From assembly GCA_027493615.1 (NCBI GenBank), contig JAOSKK010000039.1:186001-250000 (forward strand): a stretch of 64,000 nucleotides of DNA, given 5' to 3'. This DNA is from Verrucomicrobiota bacterium. Lineage in GTDB: Bacteria > Verrucomicrobiota > Verrucomicrobiia > Limisphaerales > J093. Below the pieces are notes generated by a model that saw only the letters and a program-made list of their open reading frames with translations, was not told the DNA's origin and did no database searches. Shown here one piece after another: positions 1-9,790 of the stretch; within the stretch, counting starts at the first letter, position 1; each line of letters opens with the position of its first letter. A program made the translations under genes and the position numbers.

Positions 1-560
1 CGGCAGTTCTCCGCCAGCAGCACCGTGAACAGCCCGACTGCCAGGAGCACCATCCCGGGACCCGCCGACGGCGCGAGCATCTCCTGCAGCGACAAACTCC
101 GGCTCTGCCAGCTCAGTGTGAGGATGGCCGTGATCACCGCCGCTTCCGCCAGCACGGCGAAACTGACCTCCCGCGCCGCCCCCATGCCTTCGAAGGCCGA
201 TCCGGTCTCAAGAGCCGCCCACGCGGTGGCAAACCGGGCCAGCGCCAGCAAGTAGATCAGCAGCAAAACGTCCCCAGGAAAACCCAGCAGCGCGTCCAGC
301 GGACCCAGCGGCAGCAACAGGGCCGCCCCGAGCACCGCCACCCAGGCCACGGCAGGACCCGCGACGAACCCCGGCGAGGCCAGCGTGCTGACCACGACCC
401 CTTTGCGCCAGAGCTTCGCGAGGTCGTAATAGAGCTGCAGCACCGGCGGACCCCGGCGTCCCGCCATCCAGGCCTTCACCTTGTTGATCAGCCCGGGCAA
501 CAGCGGCGCGGCGAGCAACCACACGCCCAGCCGCAGCAACCCTTCCAAGACCGTTGTCAT
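1..560 (-). CDS. hyfC: Hydrogenase-4 membrane subunit HyfC / complex I NuoH-like (partial)
   Basis: The first ~186 residues are visible; the 3' end lies outside the window. The product is an integral membrane protein of the HyfC/HycD/NuoH family, the quinone-side or proton-channel subunit linking a soluble [NiFe] hydrogenase or dehydrogenase arm to the antiporter-like subunits. Visible support: hydrophobic helices at about residues 5-25, 60-105 and 130-185, the family motif GRRGPPVLQLYYDLAKLW after the first helix, and ETGSAFEGMGAAREVSF, close to the (D/E)TGSAF-GMGA-RE signature of the family. The ATG overlaps the TGA of the upstream EIIA gene (ATGA), so translation is probably coupled. Family assignment is firm; which partner enzyme it serves is not visible. 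Confidence 0.88.
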   Translation of the reverse strand, partial: MTTVLEGLLRLGVWLLAAPLLPGLINKVKAWMAGRRGPPVLQLYYDLAKLWRKGVVVSTLASPGFVAGPAVAWVAVLGAALLLPLGPLDALLGFPGDVLLLIYLLALARFATAWAALETGSAFEGMGAAREVSFAVLAEAAVITAILTLSWQSRSLSLQEMLAPSAGPGMVLLAVGLFTVLLAENC

Positions 561-1267
561 CGCGACTCCTCCTTCGCCTTCCCCTCGCCGTTTCCGCTCC
601 GGTCCGCCAACGCCAACGCCCCGATCAGTTCCTCGTCCGTGGCCCCGCGCTCGACCAGACCCGCCAGGGACCCCCGGGTAATCACCCGGCTGAGCCGCGC
701 CAGTGTGTCCAGATGGGCTCGCGGCGAGGGCGGGATGAAGAAGAACAACCGCGTGATGGGCACGCCGTCCGGTGCCGCCTCGGCCAGCGGCAGGGGATCC
801 TGCAGCAAGAGGAGCGCGACGACGCCCGCTCCCCGTCCCAGGCTGACGCGCGTGCTGAAGTGGGGCAGGGCGAACCCGCGGCCCACGGGGGCCCAATTGA
901 TGCCGCCGGGGGTTCGCAATCGCTGCCCCAGCAACTCCCGCACCCCCGACGGGATGGACGTCAACGTGGCCAGGACACCCGCCAACACGTCGGTCACCTC
1001 GGAGGCCGGTACCGCCCGCCGAATCCCGCCCACGCGCAGCATCGGGGCCAACGCCAGGTTGCTCGTGAAAGGGCCCCGCTCGGGCGCGAGGAAACCGGTC
1101 CGGGCCGCCAGGCCGTGCGCCGCGGCCCAGTGCACCACCCGCGCGCGGTCAAACAGGAGCCGGCCCCGATCTTGCACATGCGGCAGCCCGTTGGTCCGGA
1201 TCCAATCCTCGACGACCTTCTCGGACACGCCGAATGACTCGGCCAGTTGAACCAGGTTCAGATACAT
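557..1267 (-). CDS. HTH (excisionase-like) + PTS EIIA domain regulatory protein
   Basis: 236 residues. Residues ~1-50 form an excisionase/MerR-like winged helix-turn-helix (SFGVSEKVVEDWIRTNGLP). Residues ~75-236 are a PtsN/fructose-type EIIA domain, with the phospho-acceptor histidine (His136) in the motif ALPHFSTRV. HTH-EIIA proteins of this kind are usually regulatory rather than sugar-transporting, and no EIIB or EIIC gene is nearby. I chose the ATG at 1267 because the HTH begins there; an upstream alternative would add 11 residues lying closer to the repeat. It sits between hyfB and hyfC on the same strand and overlaps hyfC by 4 bases, so it is probably part of that operon. No frameshift is needed. 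Confidence 0.85.
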   Translation of the reverse strand: MYLNLVQLAESFGVSEKVVEDWIRTNGLPHVQDRGRLLFDRARVVHWAAAHGLAARTGFLAPERGPFTSNLALAPMLRVGGIRRAVPASEVTDVLAGVLATLTSIPSGVRELLGQRLRTPGGINWAPVGRGFALPHFSTRVSLGRGAGVVALLLLQDPLPLAEAAPDGVPITRLFFFIPPSPRAHLDTLARLSRVITRGSLAGLVERGATDEELIGALALADRSGNGEGKAKEESR

Positions 1268-1312
1268 GACTTGGGTCCTTGCGCCCCCTGATCCGGACAC
1301 TTCACACGCGTC

Positions 1313-1382
1313 GCAGGCGCCGACGTGAGAAGGCGAAGGATACCGCCCTTGACCCGGAACGCCTCCTCACGTCGGCGCCTGC
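1313..1382. repeat. Inverted repeat (R2 family) between hyfB and the EIIA gene
   Basis: A perfect 17-bp inverted repeat (arms 1313-1329 and 1366-1382, core GCAGGCGCCGACGTGAG) with a 36-bp spacer. The arm sequence recurs at 28754-28831, 41670-41692, 56679-56700 and 61143-61167, so it is one copy of a dispersed palindromic repeat. In the transcript it would form a stable hairpin inside the hyf operon and could act as a processing or attenuation element. Confidence 0.85.
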
Positions 1383-1397
1383 AGCGGGTGGGAGATC

Positions 1398-3376
1398 TCA
1401 AGGCTGAGGGGTGCCGGAGGTTCGTGGCCCGGCACCTCCCCACGCCAGCGCCATCACGGCCACCGCCGCCAGGCCGATGAACAGGTAAAGAACGTACGCG
1501 TGCGTTCGACCGTGTTGGAGGCGGCGCACGACCGCCGCCAGCCGCAGCACCCCGCGGGCACACGGTTCGATGCCCCGCTCCAGCACCGTCTCCGGCGTGT
1601 GTTCCTCAAACCGGGCGTGAGGCGGGAAGGTCGTCGCGGGTCGGTGGACGTGGCGCTCGGGACGCAGCGCCCACGCGAACCACTCGGTGAGAATCCCGGC
1701 GAATGACCCCGCCGTGTACTGCATGCGCGCCGTGGGCGCCGCATAGCCGCAGTCCCACGTCACCGCCCGTCGCCAGCCACCCCGGCGCGCCTTCCACCCC
1801 AACCCGGCCGCGGCCCCCACACCCGCCACCACCAGCGCCGCATGGACCCATCCGAGTTGGACCAGCGAGGCCGGAGTCGGCACGTTGGTCCAGGTTCCCC
1901 GCCAGGCCGTCACCGCCGTGTGCACGGCCGGCCAGAACAAGGCGGGCGCAAGACCAATGGCCACGCACGCCGCCGCCAGCACCCCCATGGGGACACGCAT
2001 GCCGACGGCGCATTCGTGGGCGCCGGCCGCCTCCGGCGACCTCGCGGCGCCGAGAAACACCACGCCGCACACCTTTACAAAACACGCCAGGGCCAGCGCA
2101 CCGGTCATGGCCAGCAGGATGATCGCCGGCACCGCCACCGTGACGGTGGTGGGTTGGTTCACCGCGCCGAACATGCCGAGATAAACGAGCCATTCGCTGA
2201 CAAACCCGTTCAGCGGCGGCAGCCCGGAGATGGCCACCGCCCCGAGCGCGAAGAACGCCGCCGTCCAGGGCATCGTCCGCCACAGACCGCCCAGCCGGCT
2301 CATCTCCCGCGTGCCCGTGGCGTGCAGCACCGAGCCGGCCCCCAGGAACAGCAGCGACTTGAACAGGCCGTGATTCCACACATGCAACAGGGCCCCTGCG
2401 AGCGTCAGCGCCCCCCACGTGGCGTGGCCCCGGGTCGTCGCGATGAGCGTCAGACCCAGCCCGATGAGGATGATGCCGATGTTCTCAACACTGTGGTACG
2501 CTAACAGCCGCTTCAGATCATGCTGGCCCAGAGCAAAAGCCACCCCCAACACCGCGCTCGCCAGGCCCAACCCGACCACGACTTCACCCGCTCCCACCGG
2601 CATCGGGAGCCAGCCGCTGAATCGCACCAGGCCGTAGATGCCCAGCTTGATCGCCACCCCCGACAGGATGGCCGACACGTGGCTCGGGGCGTTCGCGTGC
2701 GCCGAGGGCAGCCAGATGTGCAGCGGAAACAGGCCGGCCTTTGATTCCAAAGCCGAATAGGGCCAGCCAATACAACGGGGCCAACCCCGCCTCGTCGGGT
2801 TGTGGCCCCAACTCCCAGCTCCCCGTCCGTGCGGCCAGGAGCGCGAAGAACGCAAACAGTGCCAGCGTGCCGGCATGCGAGGCCGCCAAATAAAGCCAGC
2901 CGGCCGCCCGCACAGCGCGACGCCGCCCCTCCAGCGTGATCAGGAAGTAACCGCACAGGGCGAACAGTTCCCAGGCGATCAGGAAATGCAGCCCGTTCGA
3001 GGACAGCAGAACCAGCCCCATGCTCAGCAGCAGTCCGCTCCACCACCCCCGCCCGCGCGGCGCCGAGACCGGGTGCGCACGATCCGGCCAGTATTCGTGG
3101 GCGTACGTTGCCCCCGACCGCCCCGCCCACCGCCAGCAGGGCGAGAAACAGCGCACTCACGCCATCCAGCCGCAGATGCACGCGCTCCCCGCCGATCGCG
3201 AGCGCGCTGCGCCATTCCCACGCCTCGCCCGTGACCAGCACGCCGACCGCCGCCGTCAGCCCCAACGAGGATCCAGCCAGCACTGTGCCGAGCCAGGTGC
3301 GGGAGGCACGGGGCGCGCAGGTCAGGCTGAGCAGGAGGCCGAGGGCCCCCCAGGCCAACAGATTGCCGGCGGTCAT
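1398..3376 (-). CDS. hyfB: Hydrogenase-4 component B / NuoL-M-type antiporter subunit (two frameshifts)
   Basis: The reconstructed product is ~659 residues, matching HyfB (~670). It starts at the ATG at 3376, reading MTAGNLLAWGALGLLLSL. One extra base in a C5 run (3111-3115) and one extra base near 2738 must be removed to keep frame. After correction the antiporter-like core is clear: FLIAWELFALCGYFLI, then FGFGIKAGLFPLHIWLP, HANAPSHVSAILSG, LLAYHSVENIGIILIG and VWNHGLFKSLLFLGAGS, all hallmark proton-channel segments with the conserved Glu, Lys and His residues. The C-terminus carries extra helices and a charged loop as in HyfB. Its ATG overlaps the TGA of the upstream glycosidase gene. I favour sequence error over a true pseudogene because every motif is intact. 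Confidence 0.85.
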
Positions 3377-4494
3377 GGCGCGTCCTTCCGCGCGGGGGAG
3401 GTAAGGGGTTTGCTCGTGATCAGCCCGATGCCGCGGCCACGGTTCCCGCAGGCGCAATAGTGCAGGTAGAACGTGTCGTCCTTCGGGTGGTACACCAGCG
3501 AGATCTTGTGCGCGTACTGCCCGTCCAACCCGCTCGGGTTGCCCCCCGCGCGGTACAGGGGTTCGGGATGCGCCGTCCAATGCACAAGATCCCGTGAGAA
3601 CGCCACCATGATGTGCGCCCCGCCACGGCCCACGCCGAAGTAGAACATGGTCCAGTGATCGCCGTCGCGGAACACCTTGGGGTCGGACGCGAACTGCTCG
3701 TCGAAACCGCCGGCACGGTTCCGCACGACGGGGTTGGCGGGATACCGCATCCAGTGGAGCAGGTCGACCGAGAACGCCAGTCCGGTCTGTTCGACCCCGC
3801 CCTCTGCAGCATTGTAGAAGTTGAAGAACCGGCCCCGATGCTCCACGAGCCAGGGCTGGTAGATGCAGTCCTTCTCCCACGGGCCGCAGTCCGGGTCCTG
3901 CACCGCGAGGATCGGGGCGTCCTTGGCTCGCCGCCAACTCAGGCCGTCTTCGCTCACCGCCACGCCTTCGTAGCCCGGCCGCAGTTCATAGCCGCCTTGA
4001 CGCGGGTAGCAGCCGTACAGCGTCCAGAATTTCCCGTCCCTTCGCTGGAGCCGCCGTGGCGCCTTGATGTCGTAGGACTCGAAGAGGTACGCCCCGATCA
4101 CCGTCCCACCGTGATCGAACTCGTTGGGCGGCCCGAAGCCCATGGCCAGGCGCGGCCGGCTCCAGTGGATCAGGTTCGTGCTCTCCGCGACGAACGAGTT
4201 GTAGCCCTGACCGTCGAAGGCGATGAAGCTCATGTACCAGCGGTCGTCCTGCCCGGGCAGTTGAAACACGCAGGGCACATCGGGGTTCTCGAACCGTTCG
4301 TGTCCGGGGATCTTGGGCTGGGCGGGAATGACGTGGTCCGGCCAGTAATGCCAGCCCCGGTAGGGTGCCGACCATCGGTCCAGGGTTTCCGGGTCGATCG
4401 CGGCTGCTGGCGCCTCCCCGGCCGCAGCCGAGAGCGCCAGCCAGGGCAGGCACAGGCACGCTCCTAACCCCAAGCGCAACGCAACGCGTTTCAT
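3373..4494 (-). CDS. Secreted five-bladed beta-propeller glycosidase (GH43-like)
   Basis: 373 residues. The first ~24 are a signal peptide (MKRVALRLGLGACLCLPWLA). The mature part has the periodic propeller-blade patterns of the GH43/GH62/GH32/GH68 superfamily, for example FENPDVPCVF, WYMSFIAFDG, NLIHWSRP, DPKVFRDGDHWTMFYFG and SRDLVHWTAHPEPLY. The DPKVF and ENPDV aspartates are candidates for propeller active-site acids, but I cannot assign substrate or family number. The start at 4494 is preferred to one at 4608 because the longer version would read through the REP sequence. The gene overlaps hyfB by 4 bases (ATGA), although no functional link to a hydrogenase is expected. Confidence 0.75.
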   Translation of the reverse strand: MKRVALRLGLGACLCLPWLALSAAAGEAPAAAIDPETLDRWSAPYRGWHYWPDHVIPAQPKIPGHERFENPDVPCVFQLPGQDDRWYMSFIAFDGQGYNSFVAESTNLIHWSRPRLAMGFGPPNEFDHGGTVIGAYLFESYDIKAPRRLQRRDGKFWTLYGCYPRQGGYELRPGYEGVAVSEDGLSWRRAKDAPILAVQDPDCGPWEKDCIYQPWLVEHRGRFFNFYNAAEGGVEQTGLAFSVDLLHWMRYPANPVVRNRAGGFDEQFASDPKVFRDGDHWTMFYFGVGRGGAHIMVAFSRDLVHWTAHPEPLYRAGGNPSGLDGQYAHKISLVYHPKDDTFYLHYCACGNRGRGIGLITSKPLTSPARKDAP

Positions 4495-4541
4495 CGGAGC
4501 CGAGCATAGGCACAGACCGCCCCCAGGGGAATGGGGAATCA

Positions 4542-4623
4542 CCAAAGGGGTCAGTTCTTGACTTTGCCAACTCACCACCGCGAGCGCGCGTCGGGATGAC
4601 AAAGTCAAGAACTGACCCCTTGG
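4542..4623. repeat. Inverted pair of RAYT-associated REP sequences
   Basis: Two copies of the REP AAGGGGTCAGTTCTTGAC (plus a CTTTG tail) face each other at 4545-4566 and 4600-4621, separated by 33 bases. The same sequence bounds the RAYT element at 7561-8585 and forms another inverted pair at 12721-12798, so this is a likely non-autonomous (BIME/MITE-like) copy. The right arm contains the stop codon of the next gene (4605-4607). Confidence 0.9.
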
Positions 4624-7556
4624 AGAAGGAACAGCTTGCCCTGCGCCTTGCCCGGGCCGGCTTCGAACTCAAGGATCCCGCCATCCACCCTGGCCGGTAC
4701 CGCAGCTCCCACGGTCCCCGGTCGTTGACCGGCCACGAACAACCGCGGAACGACCACCTCGTCGGTCAAGGGCAGCCGCAGCCGGCCTTCCCCCTGTATC
4801 CAGACTTCGAGCACCGCCCCGCCTGCCACCCGCCGATCCGCTCGCACCGGGGCCCACCCCAGCATTGGCATCGGCCGGTCCGCGAACACGTGCTCCCGAC
4901 CGTCCAGAGACAACCGCTCAGCCTCGTACCCGGCGAACGCCGCCAGCCGATGCCGGTCATCCTCGCGAAAGGCCACCAGCAGCCGGCCTCGAAAGTCCAC
5001 ACGCCGGCCCGCCAGCCTGAGCCCTGTCAGCTCGAGTTCGTCCGGCGGCAGGGGGTTCGCAGCCAGGGCTTGCTCGTCCTGCTGGGCGTCGCGATGAAAT
5101 CCGCCCGGCCAGCTCTCGATGTGGTCACGGTAATGCGCTCCCACCGCCAGGGCGCCGTTCGGGAAGCGCGTCGCCAGCCATCGGGAGGTGCGCGACACCA
5201 CCGACGGATCATCTTCACCAGGGTAACTGCCGAGGGCGCGGAGGATTTCGAACCAGGAGTGCACCGGAACCCCGAGCGAACCTGCCTGGTCGTCGCGTGG
5301 ACGAAAGCCGAGAAAGGTTGTCGACCCGCCACGCGGATGGGCCCAATGCACGCCAACGGCGCGCGGGCCCACGCGGGCCACCACGGCACTGCCCGGCTCC
5401 GGTTCGACCGGATAGATCAGGTCGACCAGGAAATCCGTCAGGATAACCTGGGCCGGCACCCCCGCGAACACGCCCTCGAAGGTGACGGAGCTGCCTGCGG
5501 CCACGAGTCCTTCGTGGGCAAACCCGAGCGACCGCAAGCCGAACAGCCGCTGCCAACGCGCCCGCACCTCGCCACCCGCCAGGTCGAACTGTGGCGGGGG
5601 CCCCGACCAAACCAGCTTGCCGCCCGCATCGACGAACCGTTCGAGCAGGTCAAGCAGGCCGGAGGGTGGCAGCGGCTCGAACAGCACGGCGATCGTGCCG
5701 TAGCGACGTCCAGCGAGATCGAGGTGTCGCTCGAGCAGGCGGCCGTGTTCGAGCAGCTTGGTCGGCGTGACGTAATTCGCGTAGCCGTACTGGACCATCC
5801 ACGAGCCGAACCGCTCTTCGCAGGCGACGAGTGACGACGGGTAGAGCATCAGCACGGGCACCTCGCGATGCTCGTAGTCCGTCACCGCGGCGAACGGCTC
5901 GTCCGGCGCACAACCGAATGCATTCTCCAGGGCGCGATGCCGCCGGTGCACGGCGGCGGGCATTCCCCAGGCGGCGGCGTAAGCGTTGGGGACGCGGTTC
6001 AGGCTGCCGGTCGAACAGGCCAGGGCGAGCCCGTAGTAGTTGCGATCCGACCAGCCGCCCTCGGCGTGGTCGTTGCCACCGCCGGTGAGAAACTCGTTCC
6101 ACTTGAAGTAATCGCTGCAGGCGCTGGCGGCCTGCTGGACGGTATTCGACCAGAGGAAATCGGGCGTGTACTCGTACTGCCGCGGGGGGAGCGGCTGATT
6201 CCGCACATTCCAGAAGTCGATTGTGGGGCTCTGTGCCCACGTTGCATGGGCCCGGGCCTCGAGTTCGTGCCCGTAGAGTTGCTCGGCCGAGGCCTTGGCA
6301 CGGGCGAACAACTCGACCACCGTATTGTGAAGCAGCTCGTAATAGCGCCGTCGCAGGAGGAAGGTGCGTTGGACATCGGTGGGGTCGGGACCCAGGACGT
6401 GTTGGGCTGCGAGCCGTGCCTGCAAGTCGGGCAGGAAGCCATGCTGGCCGTAGGCGAAGTAGACCAGCCAGCGTTCGAAGTCGGCGTACTCGGGACCGTG
6501 GAGCCGGGCGAACGTCCCGGCCAGGTGCGGCGTCAGATAGCGCAGGGCGAACTGGCCTTCCTCGTGGTGATCCGCGTAACCCCAATCCTGCTGGATGTGC
6601 ATCTCGTCCGCGTACAGGCCGTTCAACGGGATCCCGGCGGTGTGGTAACGGCGGACCAGCGCCTCGAGGAAAGGCAGGGCCTGGGGACTGAAGTAGTCCA
6701 TCTCCGGCACGCGATAGCTCACGACCACCAGCACGCGATCGCCGGGGCCCGCGTCCGTCTCGCCTTCGCCACGAACGGTGAGACGGCGGTACTGCGCGTC
6801 GCGGTTGCCGCCGGCTCGAGCTGCGGCGGCGTCTTCAACTCCACGATGTCGCCCGGGGCGACCGCGTAGAAGCTGGTCCGACCGATGCGTCGTTCCCGGA
6901 AGGCGAACGCACGGACGCCGGCGCGCTCGAGTTCAATCGTGCCCTTGTTGTTCGTCCAGCGCAGCGGCTCCCAGAGCGCGACGGTGTAGCGGCCGGTCTG
7001 GGGGGTCGCGCCATCCTTCCCGATACTGCACCCAGCGGCCGGACTCACCGGTCTGGCGGACGTAGCCGGCGCCGATCTCAAGCGGGCTGAGCAGGCTGAG
7101 TTCGAGGCCCAACCCGTACTGCCGGAGGGTCGCGCTGATGCGCGCAATCCGGGTCACGTACGCCTCGGTGTCGGGCGTGAGCTGGCGCGGTTGGCCGCCC
7201 TGGCCGGGTCGGTACTGCGACCAGAACTCGTCGAAGGCGAGGATGATCGTACGGGCGCCCGCCGCCTGCTGTTGCTGGCACAGCCGTCGGAGAGTGGTCC
7301 GGTTGGGCGTGCGGCTGAGGCTCAGGTCCACCTCCTGGTCCGGGTCCGTTAGATCCTCGAGTTGTTGGTCGCTGACGAGGATGATGGCGCCTTTTGGGGT
7401 CTGGAACTGCCACGGCCCCGGGAAACCGACTACGTGCCCCGACGGCGCGCCGGGCGGTGCGGCCTCCTGTGCGCGGGCCAGGATGCGCAGGTTGCTCACG
7501 GGGCCTGTGACGCCGAGTTCGGCCAGGCGCCGCAGGAAGTCACGGCGGTTGATCAT
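4605..7556 (-). CDS. Large Tat-type secreted protein with glycosidase-like layout (two frameshifts)
   Basis: Reconstructed length is ~984 residues. The ATG at 7556 gives MINRRDFLRRLAELGVTG, a twin-arginine-type signal. One extra base in the G6 run 7000-7005 and one missing base near 6812-6820 must be corrected. The middle holds a barrel-like segment (DYFSPQALPFLEALVRRYH, GIPLNGLYADEMHIQQDWGY). It is followed by a segment resembling the glutaminase-like trimerisation domain of GH42-type beta-galactosidases (LMLYPSSLVACEERFGSWM, FVDAGGKLVWSGPP) and a C-terminal beta-sandwich. This suggests a beta-galactosidase-like hydrolase, but I recognise no definite family. The last residues (QGVSS and stop) are encoded by the REP arm at 4600-4621, and the start codon lies only 5 bases from another REP copy. 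Function is unproven. Confidence 0.6.
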
Positions 7557-7560
7557 AACC

Positions 7561-8585
7561 AAGGGGTCAGTTCTTGACTTTGTTCACTCCCGTTCCGACC
7601 GCCGGCGCCGGTAGAGCAGTTGGCTCAGGTAGCCGCGGGTGCCCATTCCCAGTCGTTCAGCGATCCACCCCAGGGTCATCGTGGTTTCGGCCCGCAGTCG
7701 GGCCGCCAGAGCCACCTTCTCGGCCGCCCCCTTTGGGCCGCGCCTGCCAGTCTTCGGACGCCCCCTTCCGATGCCTGGCTTCCTCGGCGATGATGCGTTC
7801 CGCCTTCGCCAGTTCGCTCTCGGCACGTTCCTGGCCGTAGTGCTCGGCGCCCAGGCGCTCGCTCACCTGGGCCAGCAATTCCTGGCGGAACGTGGGTTCC
7901 CCCAAACACCAGCCGCGCCGGACGGCTCGGAACTCCCCGTCCTTCTCGGCCTCGCGGCGCGTTTCGAGCGCCCGCTCCAGTTGCTGGCGCCCCGCGGTGC
8001 TGTCCTTCGGAATGCGATACTCGCCCAGCAGTCGGTCCACCCGAAGCCAGCCGGGACGGCGCGAGGGCGAGCCGAGGTAGGTGGGCCAACTGCTCCAGCG
8101 GTAATGCTTCAGCGGCTGGTCCGGGGTCAGGAGTTTTGCCCGCGACGGATTGAGGTGAACATAGTCGCAGACCGTCTTGAGGTAGCCGCTGGCAGAGCCA
8201 TCCACGATCAGCGACTTGTAGCGGCCGGCGAAGAGATGGCCGCAGACGCGGTGTCGGCGGTTAAACCGGTTGGTGTAGGTGCCCAGCAGCCATTTCATGC
8301 CGGCGACCAGATTCGGCTGCGGGGTTTCAAGGACCAGGTGAAAGTGGTTTGGCATCAGGACGTAGGCGTGGACCTGCCACGCGGCCTTGTCACATGCTTC
8401 TTCGAGGGTCTGGACGAACCGTTCCCGATCCAAGTCGTCGCGGAAGATGGGTTCGCGCCGGTCGCCGCGGTTCATGAGGTGGTAGATCGCACCGGGGTAT
8501 TCGATTCGCAACTGGCGGGCCATGGGGGCAGCGTGAGAAGAACGCTCCCAGGTGTCAACCTGACAATATCAAGAACTGACCCCTT
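7561..8585 (-). mobile_element. RAYT element: REP-flanked tyrosine transposase unit
   Basis: A ~1.0-kb unit bounded by inverted copies of the REP. The outer copies are 7561-7582 (AAGGGGTCAGTTCTTGAC on plus) and 8564-8585 (the reverse complement with two mismatches in the tail). Inside is a single Y1/HUH transposase gene whose stop codon lies 1-2 bases from the left REP. REP-associated tyrosine transposases are domesticated IS200/IS605 relatives that mobilise or maintain such REPs. Each boundary touches a neighbouring gene: the left REP is 5 bases from the start codon of one gene, and the right REP supplies the end of the cysteine desulfurase gene. Confidence 0.85.
7584..8523 (-). CDS. REP-associated tyrosine transposase (RAYT, Y1_Tnp), one frameshift
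   Basis: ~312 residues after removing one extra base in the C5 run 7727-7731. Without correction the C-terminus ends early in an unrelated frame. The HUH nuclease motif is MPNHFHLVLET (His60, His62), and the catalytic tyrosine is probably Tyr121 in CDYVHLNPSRAKLL. RYKSLIVDG and YRWSSWPTYLG are typical RAYT segments. The corrected C-terminus (AAEKVALAARLRAETTMTL, then WIAERLGMGT) is a small helix-turn-helix tail found in many verrucomicrobial and planctomycete members. The protein should nick and bind the hairpin REPs listed here. It is probably intact and single-copy in this window. Confidence 0.88.
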
Positions 8586-9668
8586 CGTTGACCAAGGTTT
8601 CCCACGCGGACTCCGGTGTCTCCCACCCGCTGCTAAACCGCACCACGCAATCGGCGTCTTCCCGGTTTTTGCCCATGGCTTCGAGGACGTGCGAGGGGGC
8701 GTCGCGTCCGCTGCTGCATGCCGAGCCGGTAGCGACCGCGAAGCCGAGACGGTCGAGCGCAACGACCCAGCGGCGTCCGTCGGCGCGCGGCGGGAGTTGC
8801 AGGCTGACGGTGTTCCAGAGGCGGGGGCTTCAGCGCCCAGGAGTTCGGTCCCGGGCAGCGCCTGCTGCACCCTGGCGACGAAACGGTCGCGCCAGACGGT
8901 GCGCGAGTCAGCGCCGCCCGCCGCCAACTCCCGCTCGCGGGACTCAAGGCACGCGACCATGGCGAGAATGCCCGGGAGGTTTTGCGTGCCGGCGCGACGC
9001 CGGTCTTCCTGCGGTCCACCGCGAAACAGCGGGCGGAGCGTGGGTGGGCCTTTCAGAAAGCCGACGCCGGGCGGTCCGCCGAACTTGTGCGCGCAGCCGG
9101 TAAGCAACGGGCAAGCGCCCAGGCCCGCGGCCGGCAGTTTGCCCACCCATTGGGCGGCGTCGCAGCCGAACCAGATGCCGCGTTCCCGGCACAGCGCGGC
9201 GACTTCACGCCACGGTTGGAGGACGCCGGTTTCGTTGTTGGCCGCCATCAACAACACCGCGGCTGGCGGCCGGGCGTGCAGGCGAGCTTCGAGCCACGGG
9301 AGGTCGACGACGCCAGCCGCCGTTGCCGGGATCAAGTGCTGCCGCTCCAGCAGTTCGTGCCGCGCGGGTTCCAGCACCGAAGGATGCTCAAGGCTCGACA
9401 CCAGCACGGGACCGGTCAGGACCTGAGCCAGGTGATGCACCATGAGGTTGTTGGACTCGGTGGCGCCCGAGGTGAAGATCACCTCGGCCGGCGAACAACC
9501 GAGCATTGTGGCCAGGCGCTCGCGGGCGCTTTCCAGGGCGCGATCCGCGCGGGCGCCCAGCCGATGTGGGCTGGACGGGTTGGCCGGGAACCGCGCGGCG
9601 GCGTCGAGCCAGGCGGCCCGGGCGACGTCACTGAGCGGATGCGTGGCGGCGTGGTCGAAGTATTGCAC
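8569..9668 (-). CDS. Cysteine desulfurase (NifS/IscS family), one frameshift
   Basis: ~366 residues. This PLP enzyme abstracts sulfur from cysteine for Fe-S clusters or thio-cofactors. The start is the GTG at 9668 (VQYFDHAATHPLS, the conserved N-terminus of the family). Visible motifs are SGATESNNLMVHHLA, LEHPSVLEPARHELL, NNETGVLQPW, the PLP lysine in CAHKFGGPPGVGFLKG, and RRAGTQNLPGI. One base is missing from a G5 run (8823-8827); after correction the catalytic cysteine appears in ATGSACSSGRDAPSHVL. The last residues (GVSS and the TGA) are read from the right-hand REP of the RAYT element, so the native C-terminus may have been replaced. It diverges from the gcvH-like gene across 122 bases, probably holding both promoters. 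Confidence 0.85.
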
Positions 9669-9790
9669 ACCGGGATTGTTGCGATCAGGGCGTCGCGAAG
9701 CCAGTCTCGGGGTGTCTTCGCGAGTCCGGTTCAGCCTGATGTGGCGGTGCGATGCGAGACGGGTGGATCGACTCGACGGGATGCGAAACG

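Noticed and set aside
3373..4494. Functional link between the propeller glycosidase and hydrogenase because of the 4-base gene overlap
   Set aside because: Overlap shows possible translational coupling only. I kept the observation in the gene notes but do not claim a pathway.
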